64,000 nucleotides of DNA. It comes from Mercurialis annua. Its lineage: Eukaryota; Streptophyta; Magnoliopsida; Malpighiales; Euphorbiaceae. The position numbers and the translations under genes are program-made. The stretch is from assembly GCF_937616625.2 (NCBI RefSeq), contig NC_065577.1, forward strand, positions 42,437,001-42,501,000, written 5' to 3'. Shown here one piece after another: positions 34,206-45,967 of the stretch. The notes under the pieces were generated by a model. That model had not been told where the DNA came from. It was given only the letters and a program-made list of their open reading frames with translations, and searched no databases. Every line of letters begins with the position of its first letter. The stretch's first letter is position 1.

Positions 34206-37200
34206 CTATAATAAATCTTCTGTTCCTGTTAACTTTGCAAACTCATTTTCATCAATAGCCCCCTTCTTTAGCTTTTTCAGTAACCGATATTCTCGAGCCA
34301 TATCGTCTTCATCTTCAGCTGTTTGGGCAGCTTGTCTTTGCTTACCTGTTCTTTTCCTCGTAACCGTCGAGGCAGCATTAAGGTTCTTTTTCGGCTTTTG
34401 GGCCTTTGGTTCTTGCTGTTTCTTTTCTTTCTTTATTAGCAAATTCTTTTTCCGTTGTTTCTCCCGTGATTTATCCCTGATTAAACATTCATCAGCAATC
34501 ACAACTATTTATCATTGTCTCGTTCAGAAAAATCAATTAAACTTCATATATTTCACAAACAAGCACAAAAATGTGCACAAGGAAACTGAAACATTCATCA
34601 ATGCGACAGAATTTATTTTGAAAAGTAGCCAAACATGTTGGGGTGGGCATTAGGTTCAGTTAACTGAAATTTGTTGATGTCCAAAACCTAAACCCAACCA
34701 AAAAAACTGATATTTTTAGTATCAAACCAAACTGAATCAATTTTTTTGTTCAGTTAAACGGTGTGTTGGTTTTTTTTATAAAATACACCAACATGAAATG
34801 AAAATATACATCTTGGTAAAAACACGAGAACTCTTTACAGGCAAGTTCACTCAAACCTTCCACCCCATAATATTACTAAATGAGATACAAAAGGGGTTAG
34901 CTAAAATACAAATCGGAAAAAGATACGATATTTCAAAGGTTAAAAGATTATAGTTCTTACTTGAACTTGATCTCCTCCCATTTGATGTCTTCAGCTGGAG
35001 TAAAACCAACAGTTGAGAGTGAGTAGTGCTTTACCTCTGGCATTGCAGGGAGCTGCAATAAACCATGTCCCATGCCCAACTTCCCAATTTCAAGTTCTTT
35101 CCATCTACAGAGAACATAGTACAAATAAAACATCAGTGCCATCCCACTGAAGAATGTAGGGGTTTGCAGAAACCGATCGAAACTGAAAAACCGAACTAAA
35201 CAGACAGATTTGGTTCGGTCAGATATTATAAACTTAATTCGGATTTTTAGTTTGTTCGGTTTCATACATAACAAATCCGTAACGTTTTAACATAAACCGA
35301 AACGAAATAACCGAACAGAACCAAAAAAAATCCGGCTGAATCGACAGGTTTAGTTTGGTTTGAAAAATCACACTTCCACAAAATTTAAATTTGTTTTGGA
35401 AAAGAGGCAATTATGATTTAGTTTGGTTCGGTTTGAACCGAATGCACACCCATAGAATCCTATGAAGGAAGTGAGAGAAGGTCAGAAGAGTAAAGTAAAT
35501 TCAGGCAGTAAGTGCAATTTTCACCTGAAAATGTAAGAGCAATGATGCTCTTTATAGGCACGGATAAATGATACAAATGCTCTAAGTCCTTTCTCCATGA
35601 CATCACGATCCTTCTTGGCAGCAGATCTTATCTACAAATATTGAGACAGCATTTGTTGAACCAAAGAAAAGAAAGAGTAGAAAAGAAATGACAGCCACGG
35701 AAGTGATAATTAAAGAATAACCCCAAAATAAGCCAGTGATCAAAATATATACCGGCTATTAAGATAAAACATTGGCACCAAAGAATCAAATAAAGAAGAT
35801 TTTGGCATTGAAAATACCATAAAAAAGAGATGCGAGATCTAGAGATAATTGCGAGTGAGGTTTGTTTTCTCCAATTTTTAGGGATACGCAGCTAATAATC
35901 TAAAGATCAAATTACATTAACAGTGACATCTAATTGAAAAGTAGTAAAACAACACTTTGTTGATTCATACTCCCTCCGTCCCATGTTGTTTGTCCAGTTT
36001 TTTTGGTTACTTTTTAATATCCCAATAATAATGTCCCTTTTGTATTATTGACACATATTTTTCTCTCTTACCCTTAACATTAATGAATTTAATACATGAA
36101 TTGATAAAATTAAATGATTAATTGCGTTCGACTTTACCATATTTTCAACGCAATTGCCGGTGCATGTTAAATTTGTGAATCTTGGCAGTTTTAAATGGAA
36201 AGTTTCTTTCCTCAAAAAAAAATGGAAAGTATCTTATCAAAACTTAAACACTTTAAATAGCTCTATTGTTGATAAATGTTAAATGTTTACTTTTTGATAA
36301 CCAAGAAACATAATTGGGAGTATAAAAGGAAACGTATCTATATTCTACAATGTTAATCATATTCTTAATGTGTGAAAATAAAAAAGGAAAAAACAAAGGG
36401 GATGGATGGAGTATTCACTATGGTTGATTAGGATAATTTATTGCTGATTAAGTTACAGTATATTGCTGATTAAGTTACAGTTTCACATCACATTCATGCT
36501 TACCTCGGGAACAACATCAGGAGCATCATCTGCAATTTTCCTCTCTTGAAGAGGAATTCTTCTTATGCGCAGAAATTCAACATAAGCTTCCTCCTGCATA
36601 AAGAGAGCCCAACTATTCATATTTTGTAAATACAGATTCAGCAATAATGATATGAACACTAAACATAAAGCAGTTAAGTAACATCTCAAACGACTTTTTG
36701 ACAGAAAACAAACATCTCAAACGACTGATAATCATCACACATAAAGAGAAACTGAACCTTTGGCAACAGGAAAACGATAGCACTTCCTTCTCTACCCAAC
36801 CGAGCAGTTCGGCCAACTCTGTGAACAAAAACATTGGGATCCTGAGGAGGGTCATACTGCAATAGAAAAGACATGAAGAATTTTAAATATTCAAATAAGT
36901 AACAAGGAAAAAAAACCCTTAGAATTTATTAAAAGTAGAAGACTGCAGAATCTAAGTAGTTATCATGATACCTGCACAATACAATCAACACCTGGAATAT
37001 CAAGCCCACGAGCTGCAACATCCGTACATAGAAGAATGCCATTTGTTAGAGATGTAAATAAAGCCAACGCTTTCTCTCTAGCGCTCTATAAGCAAAAAAA
37101 ATACAATAATGTCAGAAAGAATGATTAGTTCATGGCTTAGATATAACCATTCCTCAAACTATAGTCATCTCCCAAAACTTACCTGCTTCATTTTTCCATG

Positions 37201-40062
37201 GAGAGGAATCAAAGAAAAGCCCTTTAAAGCAGAAAGACGAGGAAGAACAACTCCCCAGTAATCAACACAAGCACATGTCATGAAATATCTGCAAATGCAA
37301 AAGACATTTTTGAGTAAATCACATAGCGTGTATTTCTCATGCAGTAGAATCAGAGGCAACAACTCACATTATAATCTTTTTGGTTTTGTTCTTAATAAGG
37401 AGATCGACAAGTTGAGATGGTTTCTTGTCTGCTTCACATTCCAAATACTGTATCGAGAAAGGAAGAGAAAGGAGAAAACAAGAGAGACTCATTAGCCAAC
37501 AAAAACCATAAATGCATTGTGAAAAAATATCACATGTTTGTTACTAAGAGAAGAAGACGTAATTTGAGCTATACAACTATACAAGGGTTTAATGCTTTTA
37601 TGTCCCAAAAATTGTCAAATTATTTATCTTTACAAGTAGGGGAGGACGAAAATCGTTACTGTATCTTATATAAAAGCAACATAATAAATAGGATGGCATG
37701 AAATCAACATGGAAGAATTTGAAATCTACTTCTCCAATTCTTAAGACCAGAACCTCTAACTGATGATCCCATCAAACACACAAATTATAAGCATTTTTTT
37801 CTCTTTTGAACTTAAATTCTTAAAAACACTGGCATTCACATTTGTAAAAACCATCACCAACACAGTCTGTATCTCAAACAAAAAGTAATAAACTAAAATG
37901 AAAATCTTACTAGTGTAACTCAGAACTGATAAAATTTCCGTCAAAGTAAGTACATACCTCAAGTTGAAGGCCTGACGGAGTTTTTGAAGATGATAATTGA
38001 AGAGATTCTGCTTCATTCAGTGATTTTGTTTCTGCTCGGACTTCAACCCTCACAGGATTCCTCAGTCCAGCTTTAGATAACTCTTCAACTGCCTCAGTTT
38101 GAGTAGCTGAGAAAAGACCAGTCCTGCGAAGCTTAGGCAAGCGGGATATAATGGAAGTAATCTGCTTTTGGAAGCCCATATCCAAGAGCCTATCAGCTTC
38201 ATCAAGAATTAAAACCTAATCCACCAATGAACATGAAAACCAATAAGCTTAACTCTCATTACTTTGATTTACATAAAACCACTGTTCTCGTTAAAATTCC
38301 TTTAAGACTATTACAATTTCAACAAATGGACATCTAGGTTTGCAGTCTAAAACGCCATATAATAGTATGCATGACATCTTTAATTTATGGTCATGGTTGC
38401 TTTGTGTGAAAATATGTTAAGCAAAACTGTAAATATCAAATAAAAATATTATCCTTCTATCCTGAAAGGAATGTTTTGTTTTTCGGTACTTTTAAATTTA
38501 ATAATTTAATGGATGACTAACCAATTTCTTAAAATGAAAAAAAGTGAGGGATTCCAACAAAAAACTCATTTTCTATTAACTATAACCATAAAAGTTTTGG
38601 ATTTCAAATCTATTCACATCTAATTTCATTGCGGAAATAGGATAATCTCTTCCATGAATTCTTATTGTAACCCGTTGAATTCGCATTTTACCCGAGTTAT
38701 AGTCGCTACATAAAGTTTCCTATGCGTCAAATAATTACGATTCCTACCTCAAGGTTTCGAAAGTCCAAGACATCCACGCGTTCCATGATGTCAAATAACC
38801 TTCCAGGAGTTCCAATCAATAAATTTGCTCCTTCCTCTTCTATTTTCTTCACATCAGCTTTGACATCCACACCTCCAACAAGAAGCATGGAACTGACGTT
38901 TGATAATGTTTCGATGAAAGGTTGAGCAACATTATAAATCTGTGAAGAAAGCTCCCTAGTAGGAGATAGAATTATCCCCATCACCTATATAACACAAACA
39001 GAAATACAAATTCAAAGCTTAATAATGCAAAATCATTTCTTCTAACAGATAAAAAGAAAATTAGTAGCTAATAACAGGTACGAAGAACTGAGACCAAGAT
39101 TAGCCCTAACACCAATAAACTGAGAAATTACCTATTAAACTGAACTTGACTCAACTTTCCAGTCACACTTGTAGGAAAATAAAGTACCATTTTATTGTTG
39201 TAAAACAAGCAGAAACTGAAGCTTCCACCAAAGCTCAACATTAACCAACTAGACTGTTAAAATTCCATAGTTACGTTCTAAATTGGGCTTCACTCAACTT
39301 TACATATTATTTAGAAAACTTACTTGTGAAAAGCTTTAACAAATGTTACAAATGTAAGTTTTTTTTTCCCGTAACCATGTTAAACCGTAACATTTTAAAC
39401 CAGAAGCTCAAAACCAATAAACTAATACCATCAAATTTGAGTTATCAGATACTAAACTCAGCTTTAGTTCAAATTAACATAAGCTAGCTAGGTCAGACCC
39501 TTCATTCAATCAACATGTTCCCTTTCTTAAACTTTTCAGACACTTGACGGACACGAGTTCATCTTTTACATAAGAAACCTTAAAATAACACCGTTTCTTC
39601 GTGTCCGAATGTCTCATTTCCTCGTGTCCGTGTCCGTGCTACCATAAGTCATACTAACAAAACTACTACTAATTGTGCAACACTAAAATGCTTAAAGATA
39701 AAACTAATCAACTAGCTACACCACTAACTTCACATAACCAATTAAATTATCAAACAAAAACTCAGTAAAAATTAAGATATTCACTTCAATTTATTTAGTT
39801 ACTAAACCTGGTGAGGTTTAGGAGGAGAGGAAGCTCGCCGGAGAATTTCCACAAGCGGAACCACAAAAGCTAGGGTTTTGCCCGAGCCGGTGGCGGCGTC
39901 GACGGTGACATCTTTGTAACTGCATAGTAAGGGAATTGTAGCGGCTTGAACCGGCGTGCAGTAATCGAAACCGGAGTTAGTTAAAGCCTCGAGAACCGGC
40001 TCCGATAGGTTCGGGTTCAAATCGGAGAATCGGGTGTCTGTTAAGGCTCTGTTTGGGTTCAT
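34206..40062 (-). CDS. RH18: DEAD-box RNA helicase, RH18/Spb4 type
   Basis: Eleven exons: 40062-39808, 38984-38748, 38215-37958, 37447-37368, 37288-37183, 37085-36972, 36856-36758, 36593-36504, 35631-35525, 35104-34961 and 34476-34206. They give 586 residues, near the roughly 590 I recall for Arabidopsis RH18. Motifs in order: Q motif (F12...Q39), motif I AATGSGKT (56-63), Ia PTREL (93-97), TPGR (144-147), DEAD (169-172), SAT (200-202), TDVAARGLD (333-341) and HRVGRTAR (362-369), all intact. The C-terminal extension is Lys-rich ([10 protein letters not shown]), as in Spb4-like helicases. Yeast Spb4 is a nucleolar ATPase for 60S (27S pre-rRNA) maturation; that role here is by homology. Introns carry a Stowaway (35970), hAT-like pieces (34637, 35157) and a foldback MITE (39484). 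A partial duplicate lies at 30800. Confidence 0.93.
34637..34775. mobile_element. hAT-like MITE fragment in RH18 intron 10
   Basis: It starts GGGGTGGGCATTAGGTTCAG and contains mirrored TTCAGTTAA text towards GTGTGTTGG, with the AACC-rich composition of the family at 15602 and 54071. Borders are approximate. Confidence 0.5.
35157..35452. mobile_element. hAT-like MITE in RH18 intron 9
   Basis: It begins TAGGGGTTTGCAGAAACCG and ends GAACCGAATGCACACCCATA, imperfect inverted ends of the AACCGAACC family. ACCGAAC/GTTCGGT repeats lie inside. No clear target duplication. Confidence 0.68.
35970..36320. mobile_element. Stowaway-type MITE in RH18 intron 8
   Basis: The left end CTCCCTCCGTCCCATGTTGT follows TA; the right end ATTGGGAG is followed by TA. 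The right arm is eroded relative to the left. Confidence 0.7.
39484..39643 (-). mobile_element. Short repeat of the 'GTAGCACGGAAAC' family (RH18 intron 1)
   Basis: Read on the minus strand it runs GGTAGCACGGACACGGACAC, then AAACGGTGTTATTTTAAGG, then GTGTCCG and TTGATTGAATGAAG. The same text occurs at 42610 and 60261 (plus) and 54855 (minus). Confidence 0.75.
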
Positions 40063-41157
40063 TTTTTATGGGTTTTCGGGTACCCGCCGCGGGTCGTGTT
40101 TGGTTCTCTATATGAATTAGGAAGAAGAGGAGGGAAATGTTCAGTTGTGGTACTTGAATTTATTTCTCTCTTCCTGTCTAATACTTATAGTTTAATTCAT
40201 AATTTAAATTCATAAAAATTATAATTTTATAACAGTAAAATATCTTTTCTTCATAAATTCCAATTTTAATAAAAAACTTAAATAAGCAGTAGGTACTATA
40301 ATAAAAATATACACTTAAATTTAATTATTACATACCAAAAATAGCATTGTATACAGTCACATAATACCTAAAATGTATGACTATAACATGTCAAATAACA
40401 TAACACGTGATAATAATTTTATGTGTGAAAAAGTAATATTTATTCAATTTAAATTCAATTTTTTTTTATTTTTTTAATTTGTGCCAAATAAGTTAAATTT
40501 TATCTCGTTTTACATTTTATTAATTTAAGATTTGAACAAGACAAGATTCACCGACACAAAAGCTAAAATATAGATAATTTTAAATTTTAATATATATTTA
40601 GCTTAATTAACGATAAATAAAATTTAAATGGTTTCGTCTAACTAATATACTATTTTATTGATTAAGTCGAGTACAAATACATTTAAACTCGTTTCAAGAG
40701 TTGATTTTATAATATGACATGAAAGCTTAAGTTGTATAATAAATTGATCAAAAAATAAATTGAGTTCGATCTTTTGATATAATTGGACAAAATTCAAGCT
40801 AAATTTAAAGCTAGATAAACACAAAGCCATATAATCATGCAGTCAAAATCTTTATTTCTCTAGTAATTATTTGCTTTAATTGGACGAATTCGAGGTACAT
40901 TTAAAACTAGCTAAACAACAAAACCATTTAATAAGTTAAAATAATATTTTTTATTTTAAAGATTAATTAAATCTTAAATTATACAATAAAACGAGTTTAA
41001 ATGTAAGGACTCAATTTAAGAGTTAATTGATCTAAAAATAAATATTGTTGTTCCTAATTAATATTAAAAAAAATAGTACAGTCCTCAATTGATTAAAAAA
41101 GTTAAAATTTTAGTTAATTTGTCCTTAATTGATTAAGAAAGTTAAAGTTTTACTTAT
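40063..41157. other. RH18 upstream region and AT-rich spacer
   Basis: It includes the RH18 5' flank with a GC-rich CCGCGGGTC patch just before the start codon. Beyond about 40150 the DNA is homopolymer-rich without genes. Confidence 0.45.
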
Positions 41158-42001
41158 GGGTTTTGCTATTCGCCGCCCCTTTTTACTTAGCACCGCACAG
41201 GCGAAAGACATTTTTACCCTTTTAGCAAAATTTCAAAAAAAAAGTTCTCTCAACTCATTCGAACACACTCGAACAACTACGTAAAAAGTCGAGTAAAATG
41301 ACGGATAACGAGTATAATTCGTCGGGAAACGAGTACCGACAGTCGGAAACAATATGTTCCGGCTTTTTCGAAATAAAAAATAATTTTTAATTTTTTTTTT
41401 CTGTTTTTCCGGCGTCCCCTCCGCCTGAAAAGGGGACGTCCGGCGTCCACTCCAGAGGAGAGGACGCCGGAAAGCGGCGTCCTCTCCTCTGGAGAGGACG
41501 TGGATTTCCCACGTCGTCTCCTGAAGAGGGGACGAACGACGTCCTCTCTTCAGGAGAGGACGTGGAAAATCCACGTCCTCTCCAGAGGAGGGGACGTGGA
41601 TTTCCCACGTCCTCTCCTGAGGAGGGGACGAACGACGTCCCCTCTTCAGGAGAGGACGTGGGAAATCCACGTCCTCTCCAGAGGAGGGGACGCCGCTTTC
41701 CGGCGTCCACTCCTCTGGAGGGGACGTGAAATGTAAACGTCCCTCCTTAAAAAAATTTAAAAAAATTATTTATTTCGAGTTTTTTTAAAAAAATATATTT
41801 ATCGGGGGTTGTTTCCGAACGTCGATACTCGTTATCCGATGAATTGTACTCGTTGTTCGTCATTTTAATCGATTTTTTACGTATTTGTTCGAATGTATTC
41901 GAATGAGTTGAGAGAACTTTTTTTTCAAAATTTTGCTAAAAGGGCAGAAATGTCTTTTGCCTGTGCGGTGGTAAGTAAAACCGGGCGGTGTTTAGCAATC
42001 C
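41158..42001. mobile_element. TIR element with GC-rich hairpin core, abutting the ARM-like gene
   Basis: Long inverted ends: left GCTATTCGCCGCCC...ACCGCACAGGCGAAAGACAT, right the complement (CTTTTGCCTGTGCGGTGG, then CCGGGCGGTG). Both arms continue into TTTTAGCAAAATTT and CTCTCAACTCATTCGAA, giving arms of about 200 bp that suggest a Mutator-like origin. The core at 41400-41745 is a palindromic minisatellite. No exact target duplication was found. The right end lies about 75 bases before the ARM-like start codon. Confidence 0.78.
41400..41745. repeat. GC-rich palindromic minisatellite
   Basis: The modules CCACGTCCTCTCC, AGAGGAGGGGACG, TGGATTTCCCACGTC and CTTCAGGAGAGGACG recur several times in alternating orientation, so the block can form stacked hairpins. 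Because the repeats lack stops, spurious long frames appear on both strands (145, 107 and 78 codons). Confidence 0.9.
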
Positions 42002-42076
42002 AGTTTATTTTTTAGCTCACACTCGTCTCCACCATCTCTGCAACAAGAGAATCCAAATAAATTCAGTCTACTCAAC

Positions 42077-43562
42077 ATGATCCGCAATTTAGCAGCTCAA
42101 TTTTACACTGTAATTATCTCATCTACTCACTCCTTAATCCATTTTTAAATCTCTCACTTATTTTTAATTTCTTCTAATTATTATCTTATTTTTACAATTT
42201 GCAGTATCTATCAAGAATCAAATCACCATCCCGCAATTTCTTGGTTTCCAATAAGCCAAAGGGTATCTCATTCTCTCGAAAGATTAAATTTTTTTATCCG
42301 GGTTTTGTTTAATTTGTGATTTTGTTTGATTAATAAGTCTGATTAATTGGGATTTGAATAACTTTGTAGATGAGCTTACTATTGAAGAAGATGCTGAGAG
42401 AAAAATTGGATGGTTGTTGAAATTCTTTTTTGCTGGAACTGCTGTTTTTGTGGGCTCTCAGTTTTTTCCTTATATGGGTAATCTTTCACTTTGATTGTTT
42501 TCTGTTAAGTTTTGGATTTTTTTTTTGTCTATAGATAGAATCTAATTACGTTAGTTGTTAGCGGGGTTAACAGGAATTAATTAAGTTTTAGATTTTAGAT
42601 TTGAGTTAGGTAGCACGGACACGGACACGGCGAAACTGTGTTATTTTTAAGTTTCTTATGTGAAAATGAAGTTTTGGGTCCGAAATGTCAAGTGTCCGAC
42701 AAGTTTCTGAAACGGAACAGGATGATTGAATGAAGTTTCCGTGCTATATTGATTTTAAAGAACTGTTAAATAATGTAGTTTCTTTTTGTTTAAATTGCAG
42801 GAGATAATTTGGTTCAGCAGTCTATTTCACTATTGCAAGTTAAAGATCCCTTCTTTAAAAGAACTGGTGCTTCGAGACTAACCAGTTTTGCTGTCAATGG
42901 TATTCATTGTAGCTGTAATCAATTAGATTCATTAGTATAAGAGTGTTGTTTGTGTGCTGAGTTAGTGACACAAAATGTTACCTTTTTATGATTAAGTTGT
43001 AATTATCTGAATCATATATTGAACTGTTGTCAAAATTCTCGTATGTAAGTTTTGCATTATCTTTGTTTCTAGATGAAAAAAGAATGAAAGTTGTGGAATT
43101 GGGTGGAGCTCAAGAATTGGTAAGCATGTTGGAGGCTGCCGCGGATGAAAAAACTCAGGTAGCAGCTCTAAAGGCTCTTGCTGCTCTTTCACAATCCGGT
43201 AAGTTTTATGTCTGCTTTCTGTTATTTGTGCCAAATATCCGTTATGGAATATGTTATTACGGCTCTACATGAATGCAACTTGAGAACGTGTAATAAGATT
43301 GAAGTGTGTATGAGGTTTCCGAATCTTAAACCTAAAGACAAGTTGTTTGGTGTTTCACTGGACGTTGGTTAGCTCTGAATTTAAATTTTGATTTTTGTTG
43401 CTAATTCCTATATATACTGCAGATGAGGCTGTAGGAGCTTTACATCATGCCGGGGCTGTCTCTGTCATTAAGGCTACCCCTGATTCCCTTGAAGAAGCAG
43501 AAATCAAGAATTACAAATCTAGCTTGCTCAAGAGATTCCAAGAACTGAGATATGATAGTTGA
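42077..43562 (+). CDS. Small ARM-repeat-like membrane protein
   Basis: Six exons, 42077-42109, 42205-42262, 42370-42477, 42801-42899, 43073-43198 and 43423-43562, all GT-AG and in register, encode 187 residues. The basic, Ser-rich N-terminus (MIRNLAAQFY, SRIKSPSRN) could be an organelle-targeting segment. One hydrophobic span (about 46-63, LLKFFFAGTAVFVGSQFF) looks like a membrane anchor. It is followed by about 120 residues of armadillo-like helices (MKVVELGGAQELVSML, TQVAALKALAALSQ, GALHHAGAVSVI). I do not recognise a named orthologue; ARM helices normally bind proteins. Consistent splicing and codon flow make it a real gene. Its proximal promoter is occupied by the element ending at 42001. 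Intron 3 carries the short repeat at 42610. Confidence 0.82.
42610..42746 (+). mobile_element. Short foldback repeat, 'GTAGCACGGAAAC' family (ARM-like gene intron 3)
   Basis: It starts GTAGCACGGACACGGACACG and ends TTTCCGTGCTA, i.e. inverted ends. The body shares GTGTTATTTTTAAG and TGTCCGACAAGTTTCTGAAA with the copy at 60261. Confidence 0.78.
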
Positions 43563-44203
43563 TTTTCACTGGCAACTAAGGTACGACCCTTACCATTTTG
43601 GGTCGGAAATACAGTTAGGTCAAACAGTTATTGGTATTGTAAAATTAACTCCAAATTTATTTAGGAAGTTTTTTGTTCAATGTATTAGAAAGAACCTCAA
43701 ATTTTGCATCATAAAGTTAGTTTTTTTTAAACAAATTTTTATCTAAATTTTCCCCTTCCCGTTATCTTGCACTTTGCCTCGATGAAGGAACTTACTCTCT
43801 AATATAATCGATGTTTGCTCAAATGTTTTGTGATTGATCACATTAACATTTTGTTGAAGCTTTATGTTCACCCTCTTTGAAACTAATGCTAATCCTGTTC
43901 CATTTATTGTGTGTGACTGTTCTTGAGCGGAATAGGGCGAGTTCATAACAGTACTGTAAATACATCTTGTTGCCTTCTTTTGAGTCAAAGTGTTGCTGGA
44001 AGAACTTTCATATTTAGTGCAGCTTAAAGAAAATACATTGATATTGTTCCGAGTTAGGTTGAATTGTCATAATACCATATTTTCTGTCAGCATCTTAACC
44101 GTAAATCGTATTTACTTTGTCTATTAATTTGGTGCACTAGTTCTTAACATTTTGTCGCACATTTTTTATAGTTTGATTGTCATTCATGTTTTCTGATTAA
44201 TTT
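43563..44203. other. 3' flank of the ARM-like gene
   Basis: 3' UTR and intergenic DNA; no further gene visible. Confidence 0.4.
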
Positions 44204-44378
44204 AAGATTGGAATTTTGAAGTTGATTGGTGCTGATATTAAGGATTTGCCAAATTCAATTGGCAAATTGAAACATTTGAGACATCTTGATATCTCATATA
44301 CTGAAATCAAACTGTTTCCTAAATCTTTCACCAAGCTTCACAATTTGCAAACTCTGATGCTAGAGGGGTGTATGCTTT
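44204..44378 (+). pseudogene. CNL LRR fragment
   Basis: About 170 bases nearly identical to 50597-50770 of the CNL on the same strand. They code an LRR segment around [20 protein letters not shown] and TEIKL, with a few substitutions. Homology starts and stops abruptly. Confidence 0.92.
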
Positions 44379-44590
44379 ATTTTTTGTAAAAACATTGTCG
44401 TTTTTGGCCATGTGAACGACCAAAACGACGTCATATAAGACATTTAGACTATATATGTCACGTGATGAAAAGTTGGGACATATAGTGCCACGTTTTCTAG
44501 ATTATGAAAGGTGATGATATATGGTAAAAATAATCCTAGAAACAATCATATAGATAAATATTGCATCATATAAAATTCATGTAAAATAGA

Positions 44591-44712
44591 CTAAAGTCAT
44601 TCTAGGTTCGATTCCGAACAGTTAAAGAACAGTGCATTTGGTTGATGGTTTTACATTTGCATGAGCAACTCTTGTTTCGACGATTCTTAATTCATGTTCA
44701 ATTTCAATAAAG
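44591..44712 (+). repeat. Copy of the CNL 3' flank
   Basis: It matches 52668-52790, downstream of the plus-strand CNL (TTCGATTC, GGTTAAAGAACAGTGCAT, GATGATTTTACATTTGCATGA). With the LRR fragment just upstream it marks an older CNL copy whose middle has been deleted. Confidence 0.85.
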
Positions 44713-44994
44713 GTGATGAAACTGCAGCTTGTTATTCTAATGTGCTAGCTGCGATTCGTGCTGTGTTATCAAAGGATTGAGAAGATAGAATCAACCATAT
44801 TTATAGAAAAGCAAATTTTGCAGCGGATCATTTGACTTTTTTAAATGATGATAATGTCATTAGGTTTATTAATCACGATACTCCTCTTAGTAGTTTAGTT
44901 CCTTAGATCATTCACGACATGCAGGAAATTTCTTATGGCCGAAAGGTTCAGATTAAGCGATAGTTAAGGCGTTTGCCTCTCCTATCAAAAAAAC
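44713..44994 (+). mobile_element. LINE 3' end with RNase H remnant
   Basis: The frame reads like the C-terminus of a plant non-LTR retrotransposon ORF2, with an INHIYRKANFAADHLTFL motif typical of its RNase H domain, but it contains stop codons. It ends TTTGCCTCTCCTATC plus a short A-run. ATTTCAATAA before and ATATCAATAA after may be its target duplication. Confidence 0.7.
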
Positions 44995-45967
44995 TATATC
45001 AATAATAACAGTTAATTAGATCGCACCAAACAATCATTATGCATCAACAACAGCTAACAACTATTAGTTATCAGTAACAGCCGAATTAAACAAACTCTAA
45101 ATGCACTTAAGAATTGAGCAAAGAGCCATTTAGATTCGTTACTTGTAGTACAATTCGTATAAGTCAAACTTGGTTTATTTAATAAGTTAGTCCATAAACT
45201 TTCAAAATAAGATCAATCTCATTCATTTGTGTATTTTAAAAACGCGTGAAAACACAACTACAAAGATAGTAAACACAAATGTGTTAAAATTGATATAAAA
45301 TACAAACAGATTGGAATTGATATGAGATATAAAAAGTTCAGATATTAAAATTGTTGATTTTAAAAAGTTAGATACTACTAGTATAATTTTTTCAACATAA
45401 TATATATCACTCACATTTCAACCTTCATTAGCTAGCAAGTAGCAAGCAACAAGTTGACATTTCTCTTAAAAAGAAAAAAATAAATATAAATATACTGACA
45501 AAATTAAAAATATATGTTAGGTAGTTGAATATAGGATGTTTGTAATCGGCCTTTGGGAATTAATAAAATGTATCACAAAGTAAACGAATACTAACTTAAA
45601 CTTCCTCAATTAGCATTTAAATAATGATTCCAAGGGATGGTATATATCTCACTTTCTTATATATTTTAAACTATTTAACAGTTATTGGCAAATAGTTTCC
45701 TTATCTCCCACTTTTTTTAGCAAATAAACTATTTAAGAGTTGTATATTTTTTATAATAAATCTTTGCTGTTACATGTACAATGGCACATATATAAATATC
45801 AATACGCGCCGTTGACATTATTAGCTCAATACGAACACAGCTCATTTATTAATTGTGTCAATACGAACACGGCATATAAATTAAATTAGTTATGCATGTC
45901 AACCCATATAACCCAACTAATCCATTGGGTCGATTATAGATCATAAAAATACGACACATTTAATTTA
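44995..45967. other. Gene-free DNA with a diverged dispersed repeat
   Basis: The last part (about 45800-45960, AATACGAACACGGC-type text) continues beyond the next element at 47364-47640 (AACACGATACAAACACG), so the Mutator-like element has inserted into an older repeat. Confidence 0.5.

Noticed and set aside
41233..41736. Long overlapping frames (145, 107 and 78 codons) on both strands
   Set aside because: They come from a stop-poor GC-rich minisatellite; the peptides are repeats of the same DNA module read in different frames, with no gene structure.
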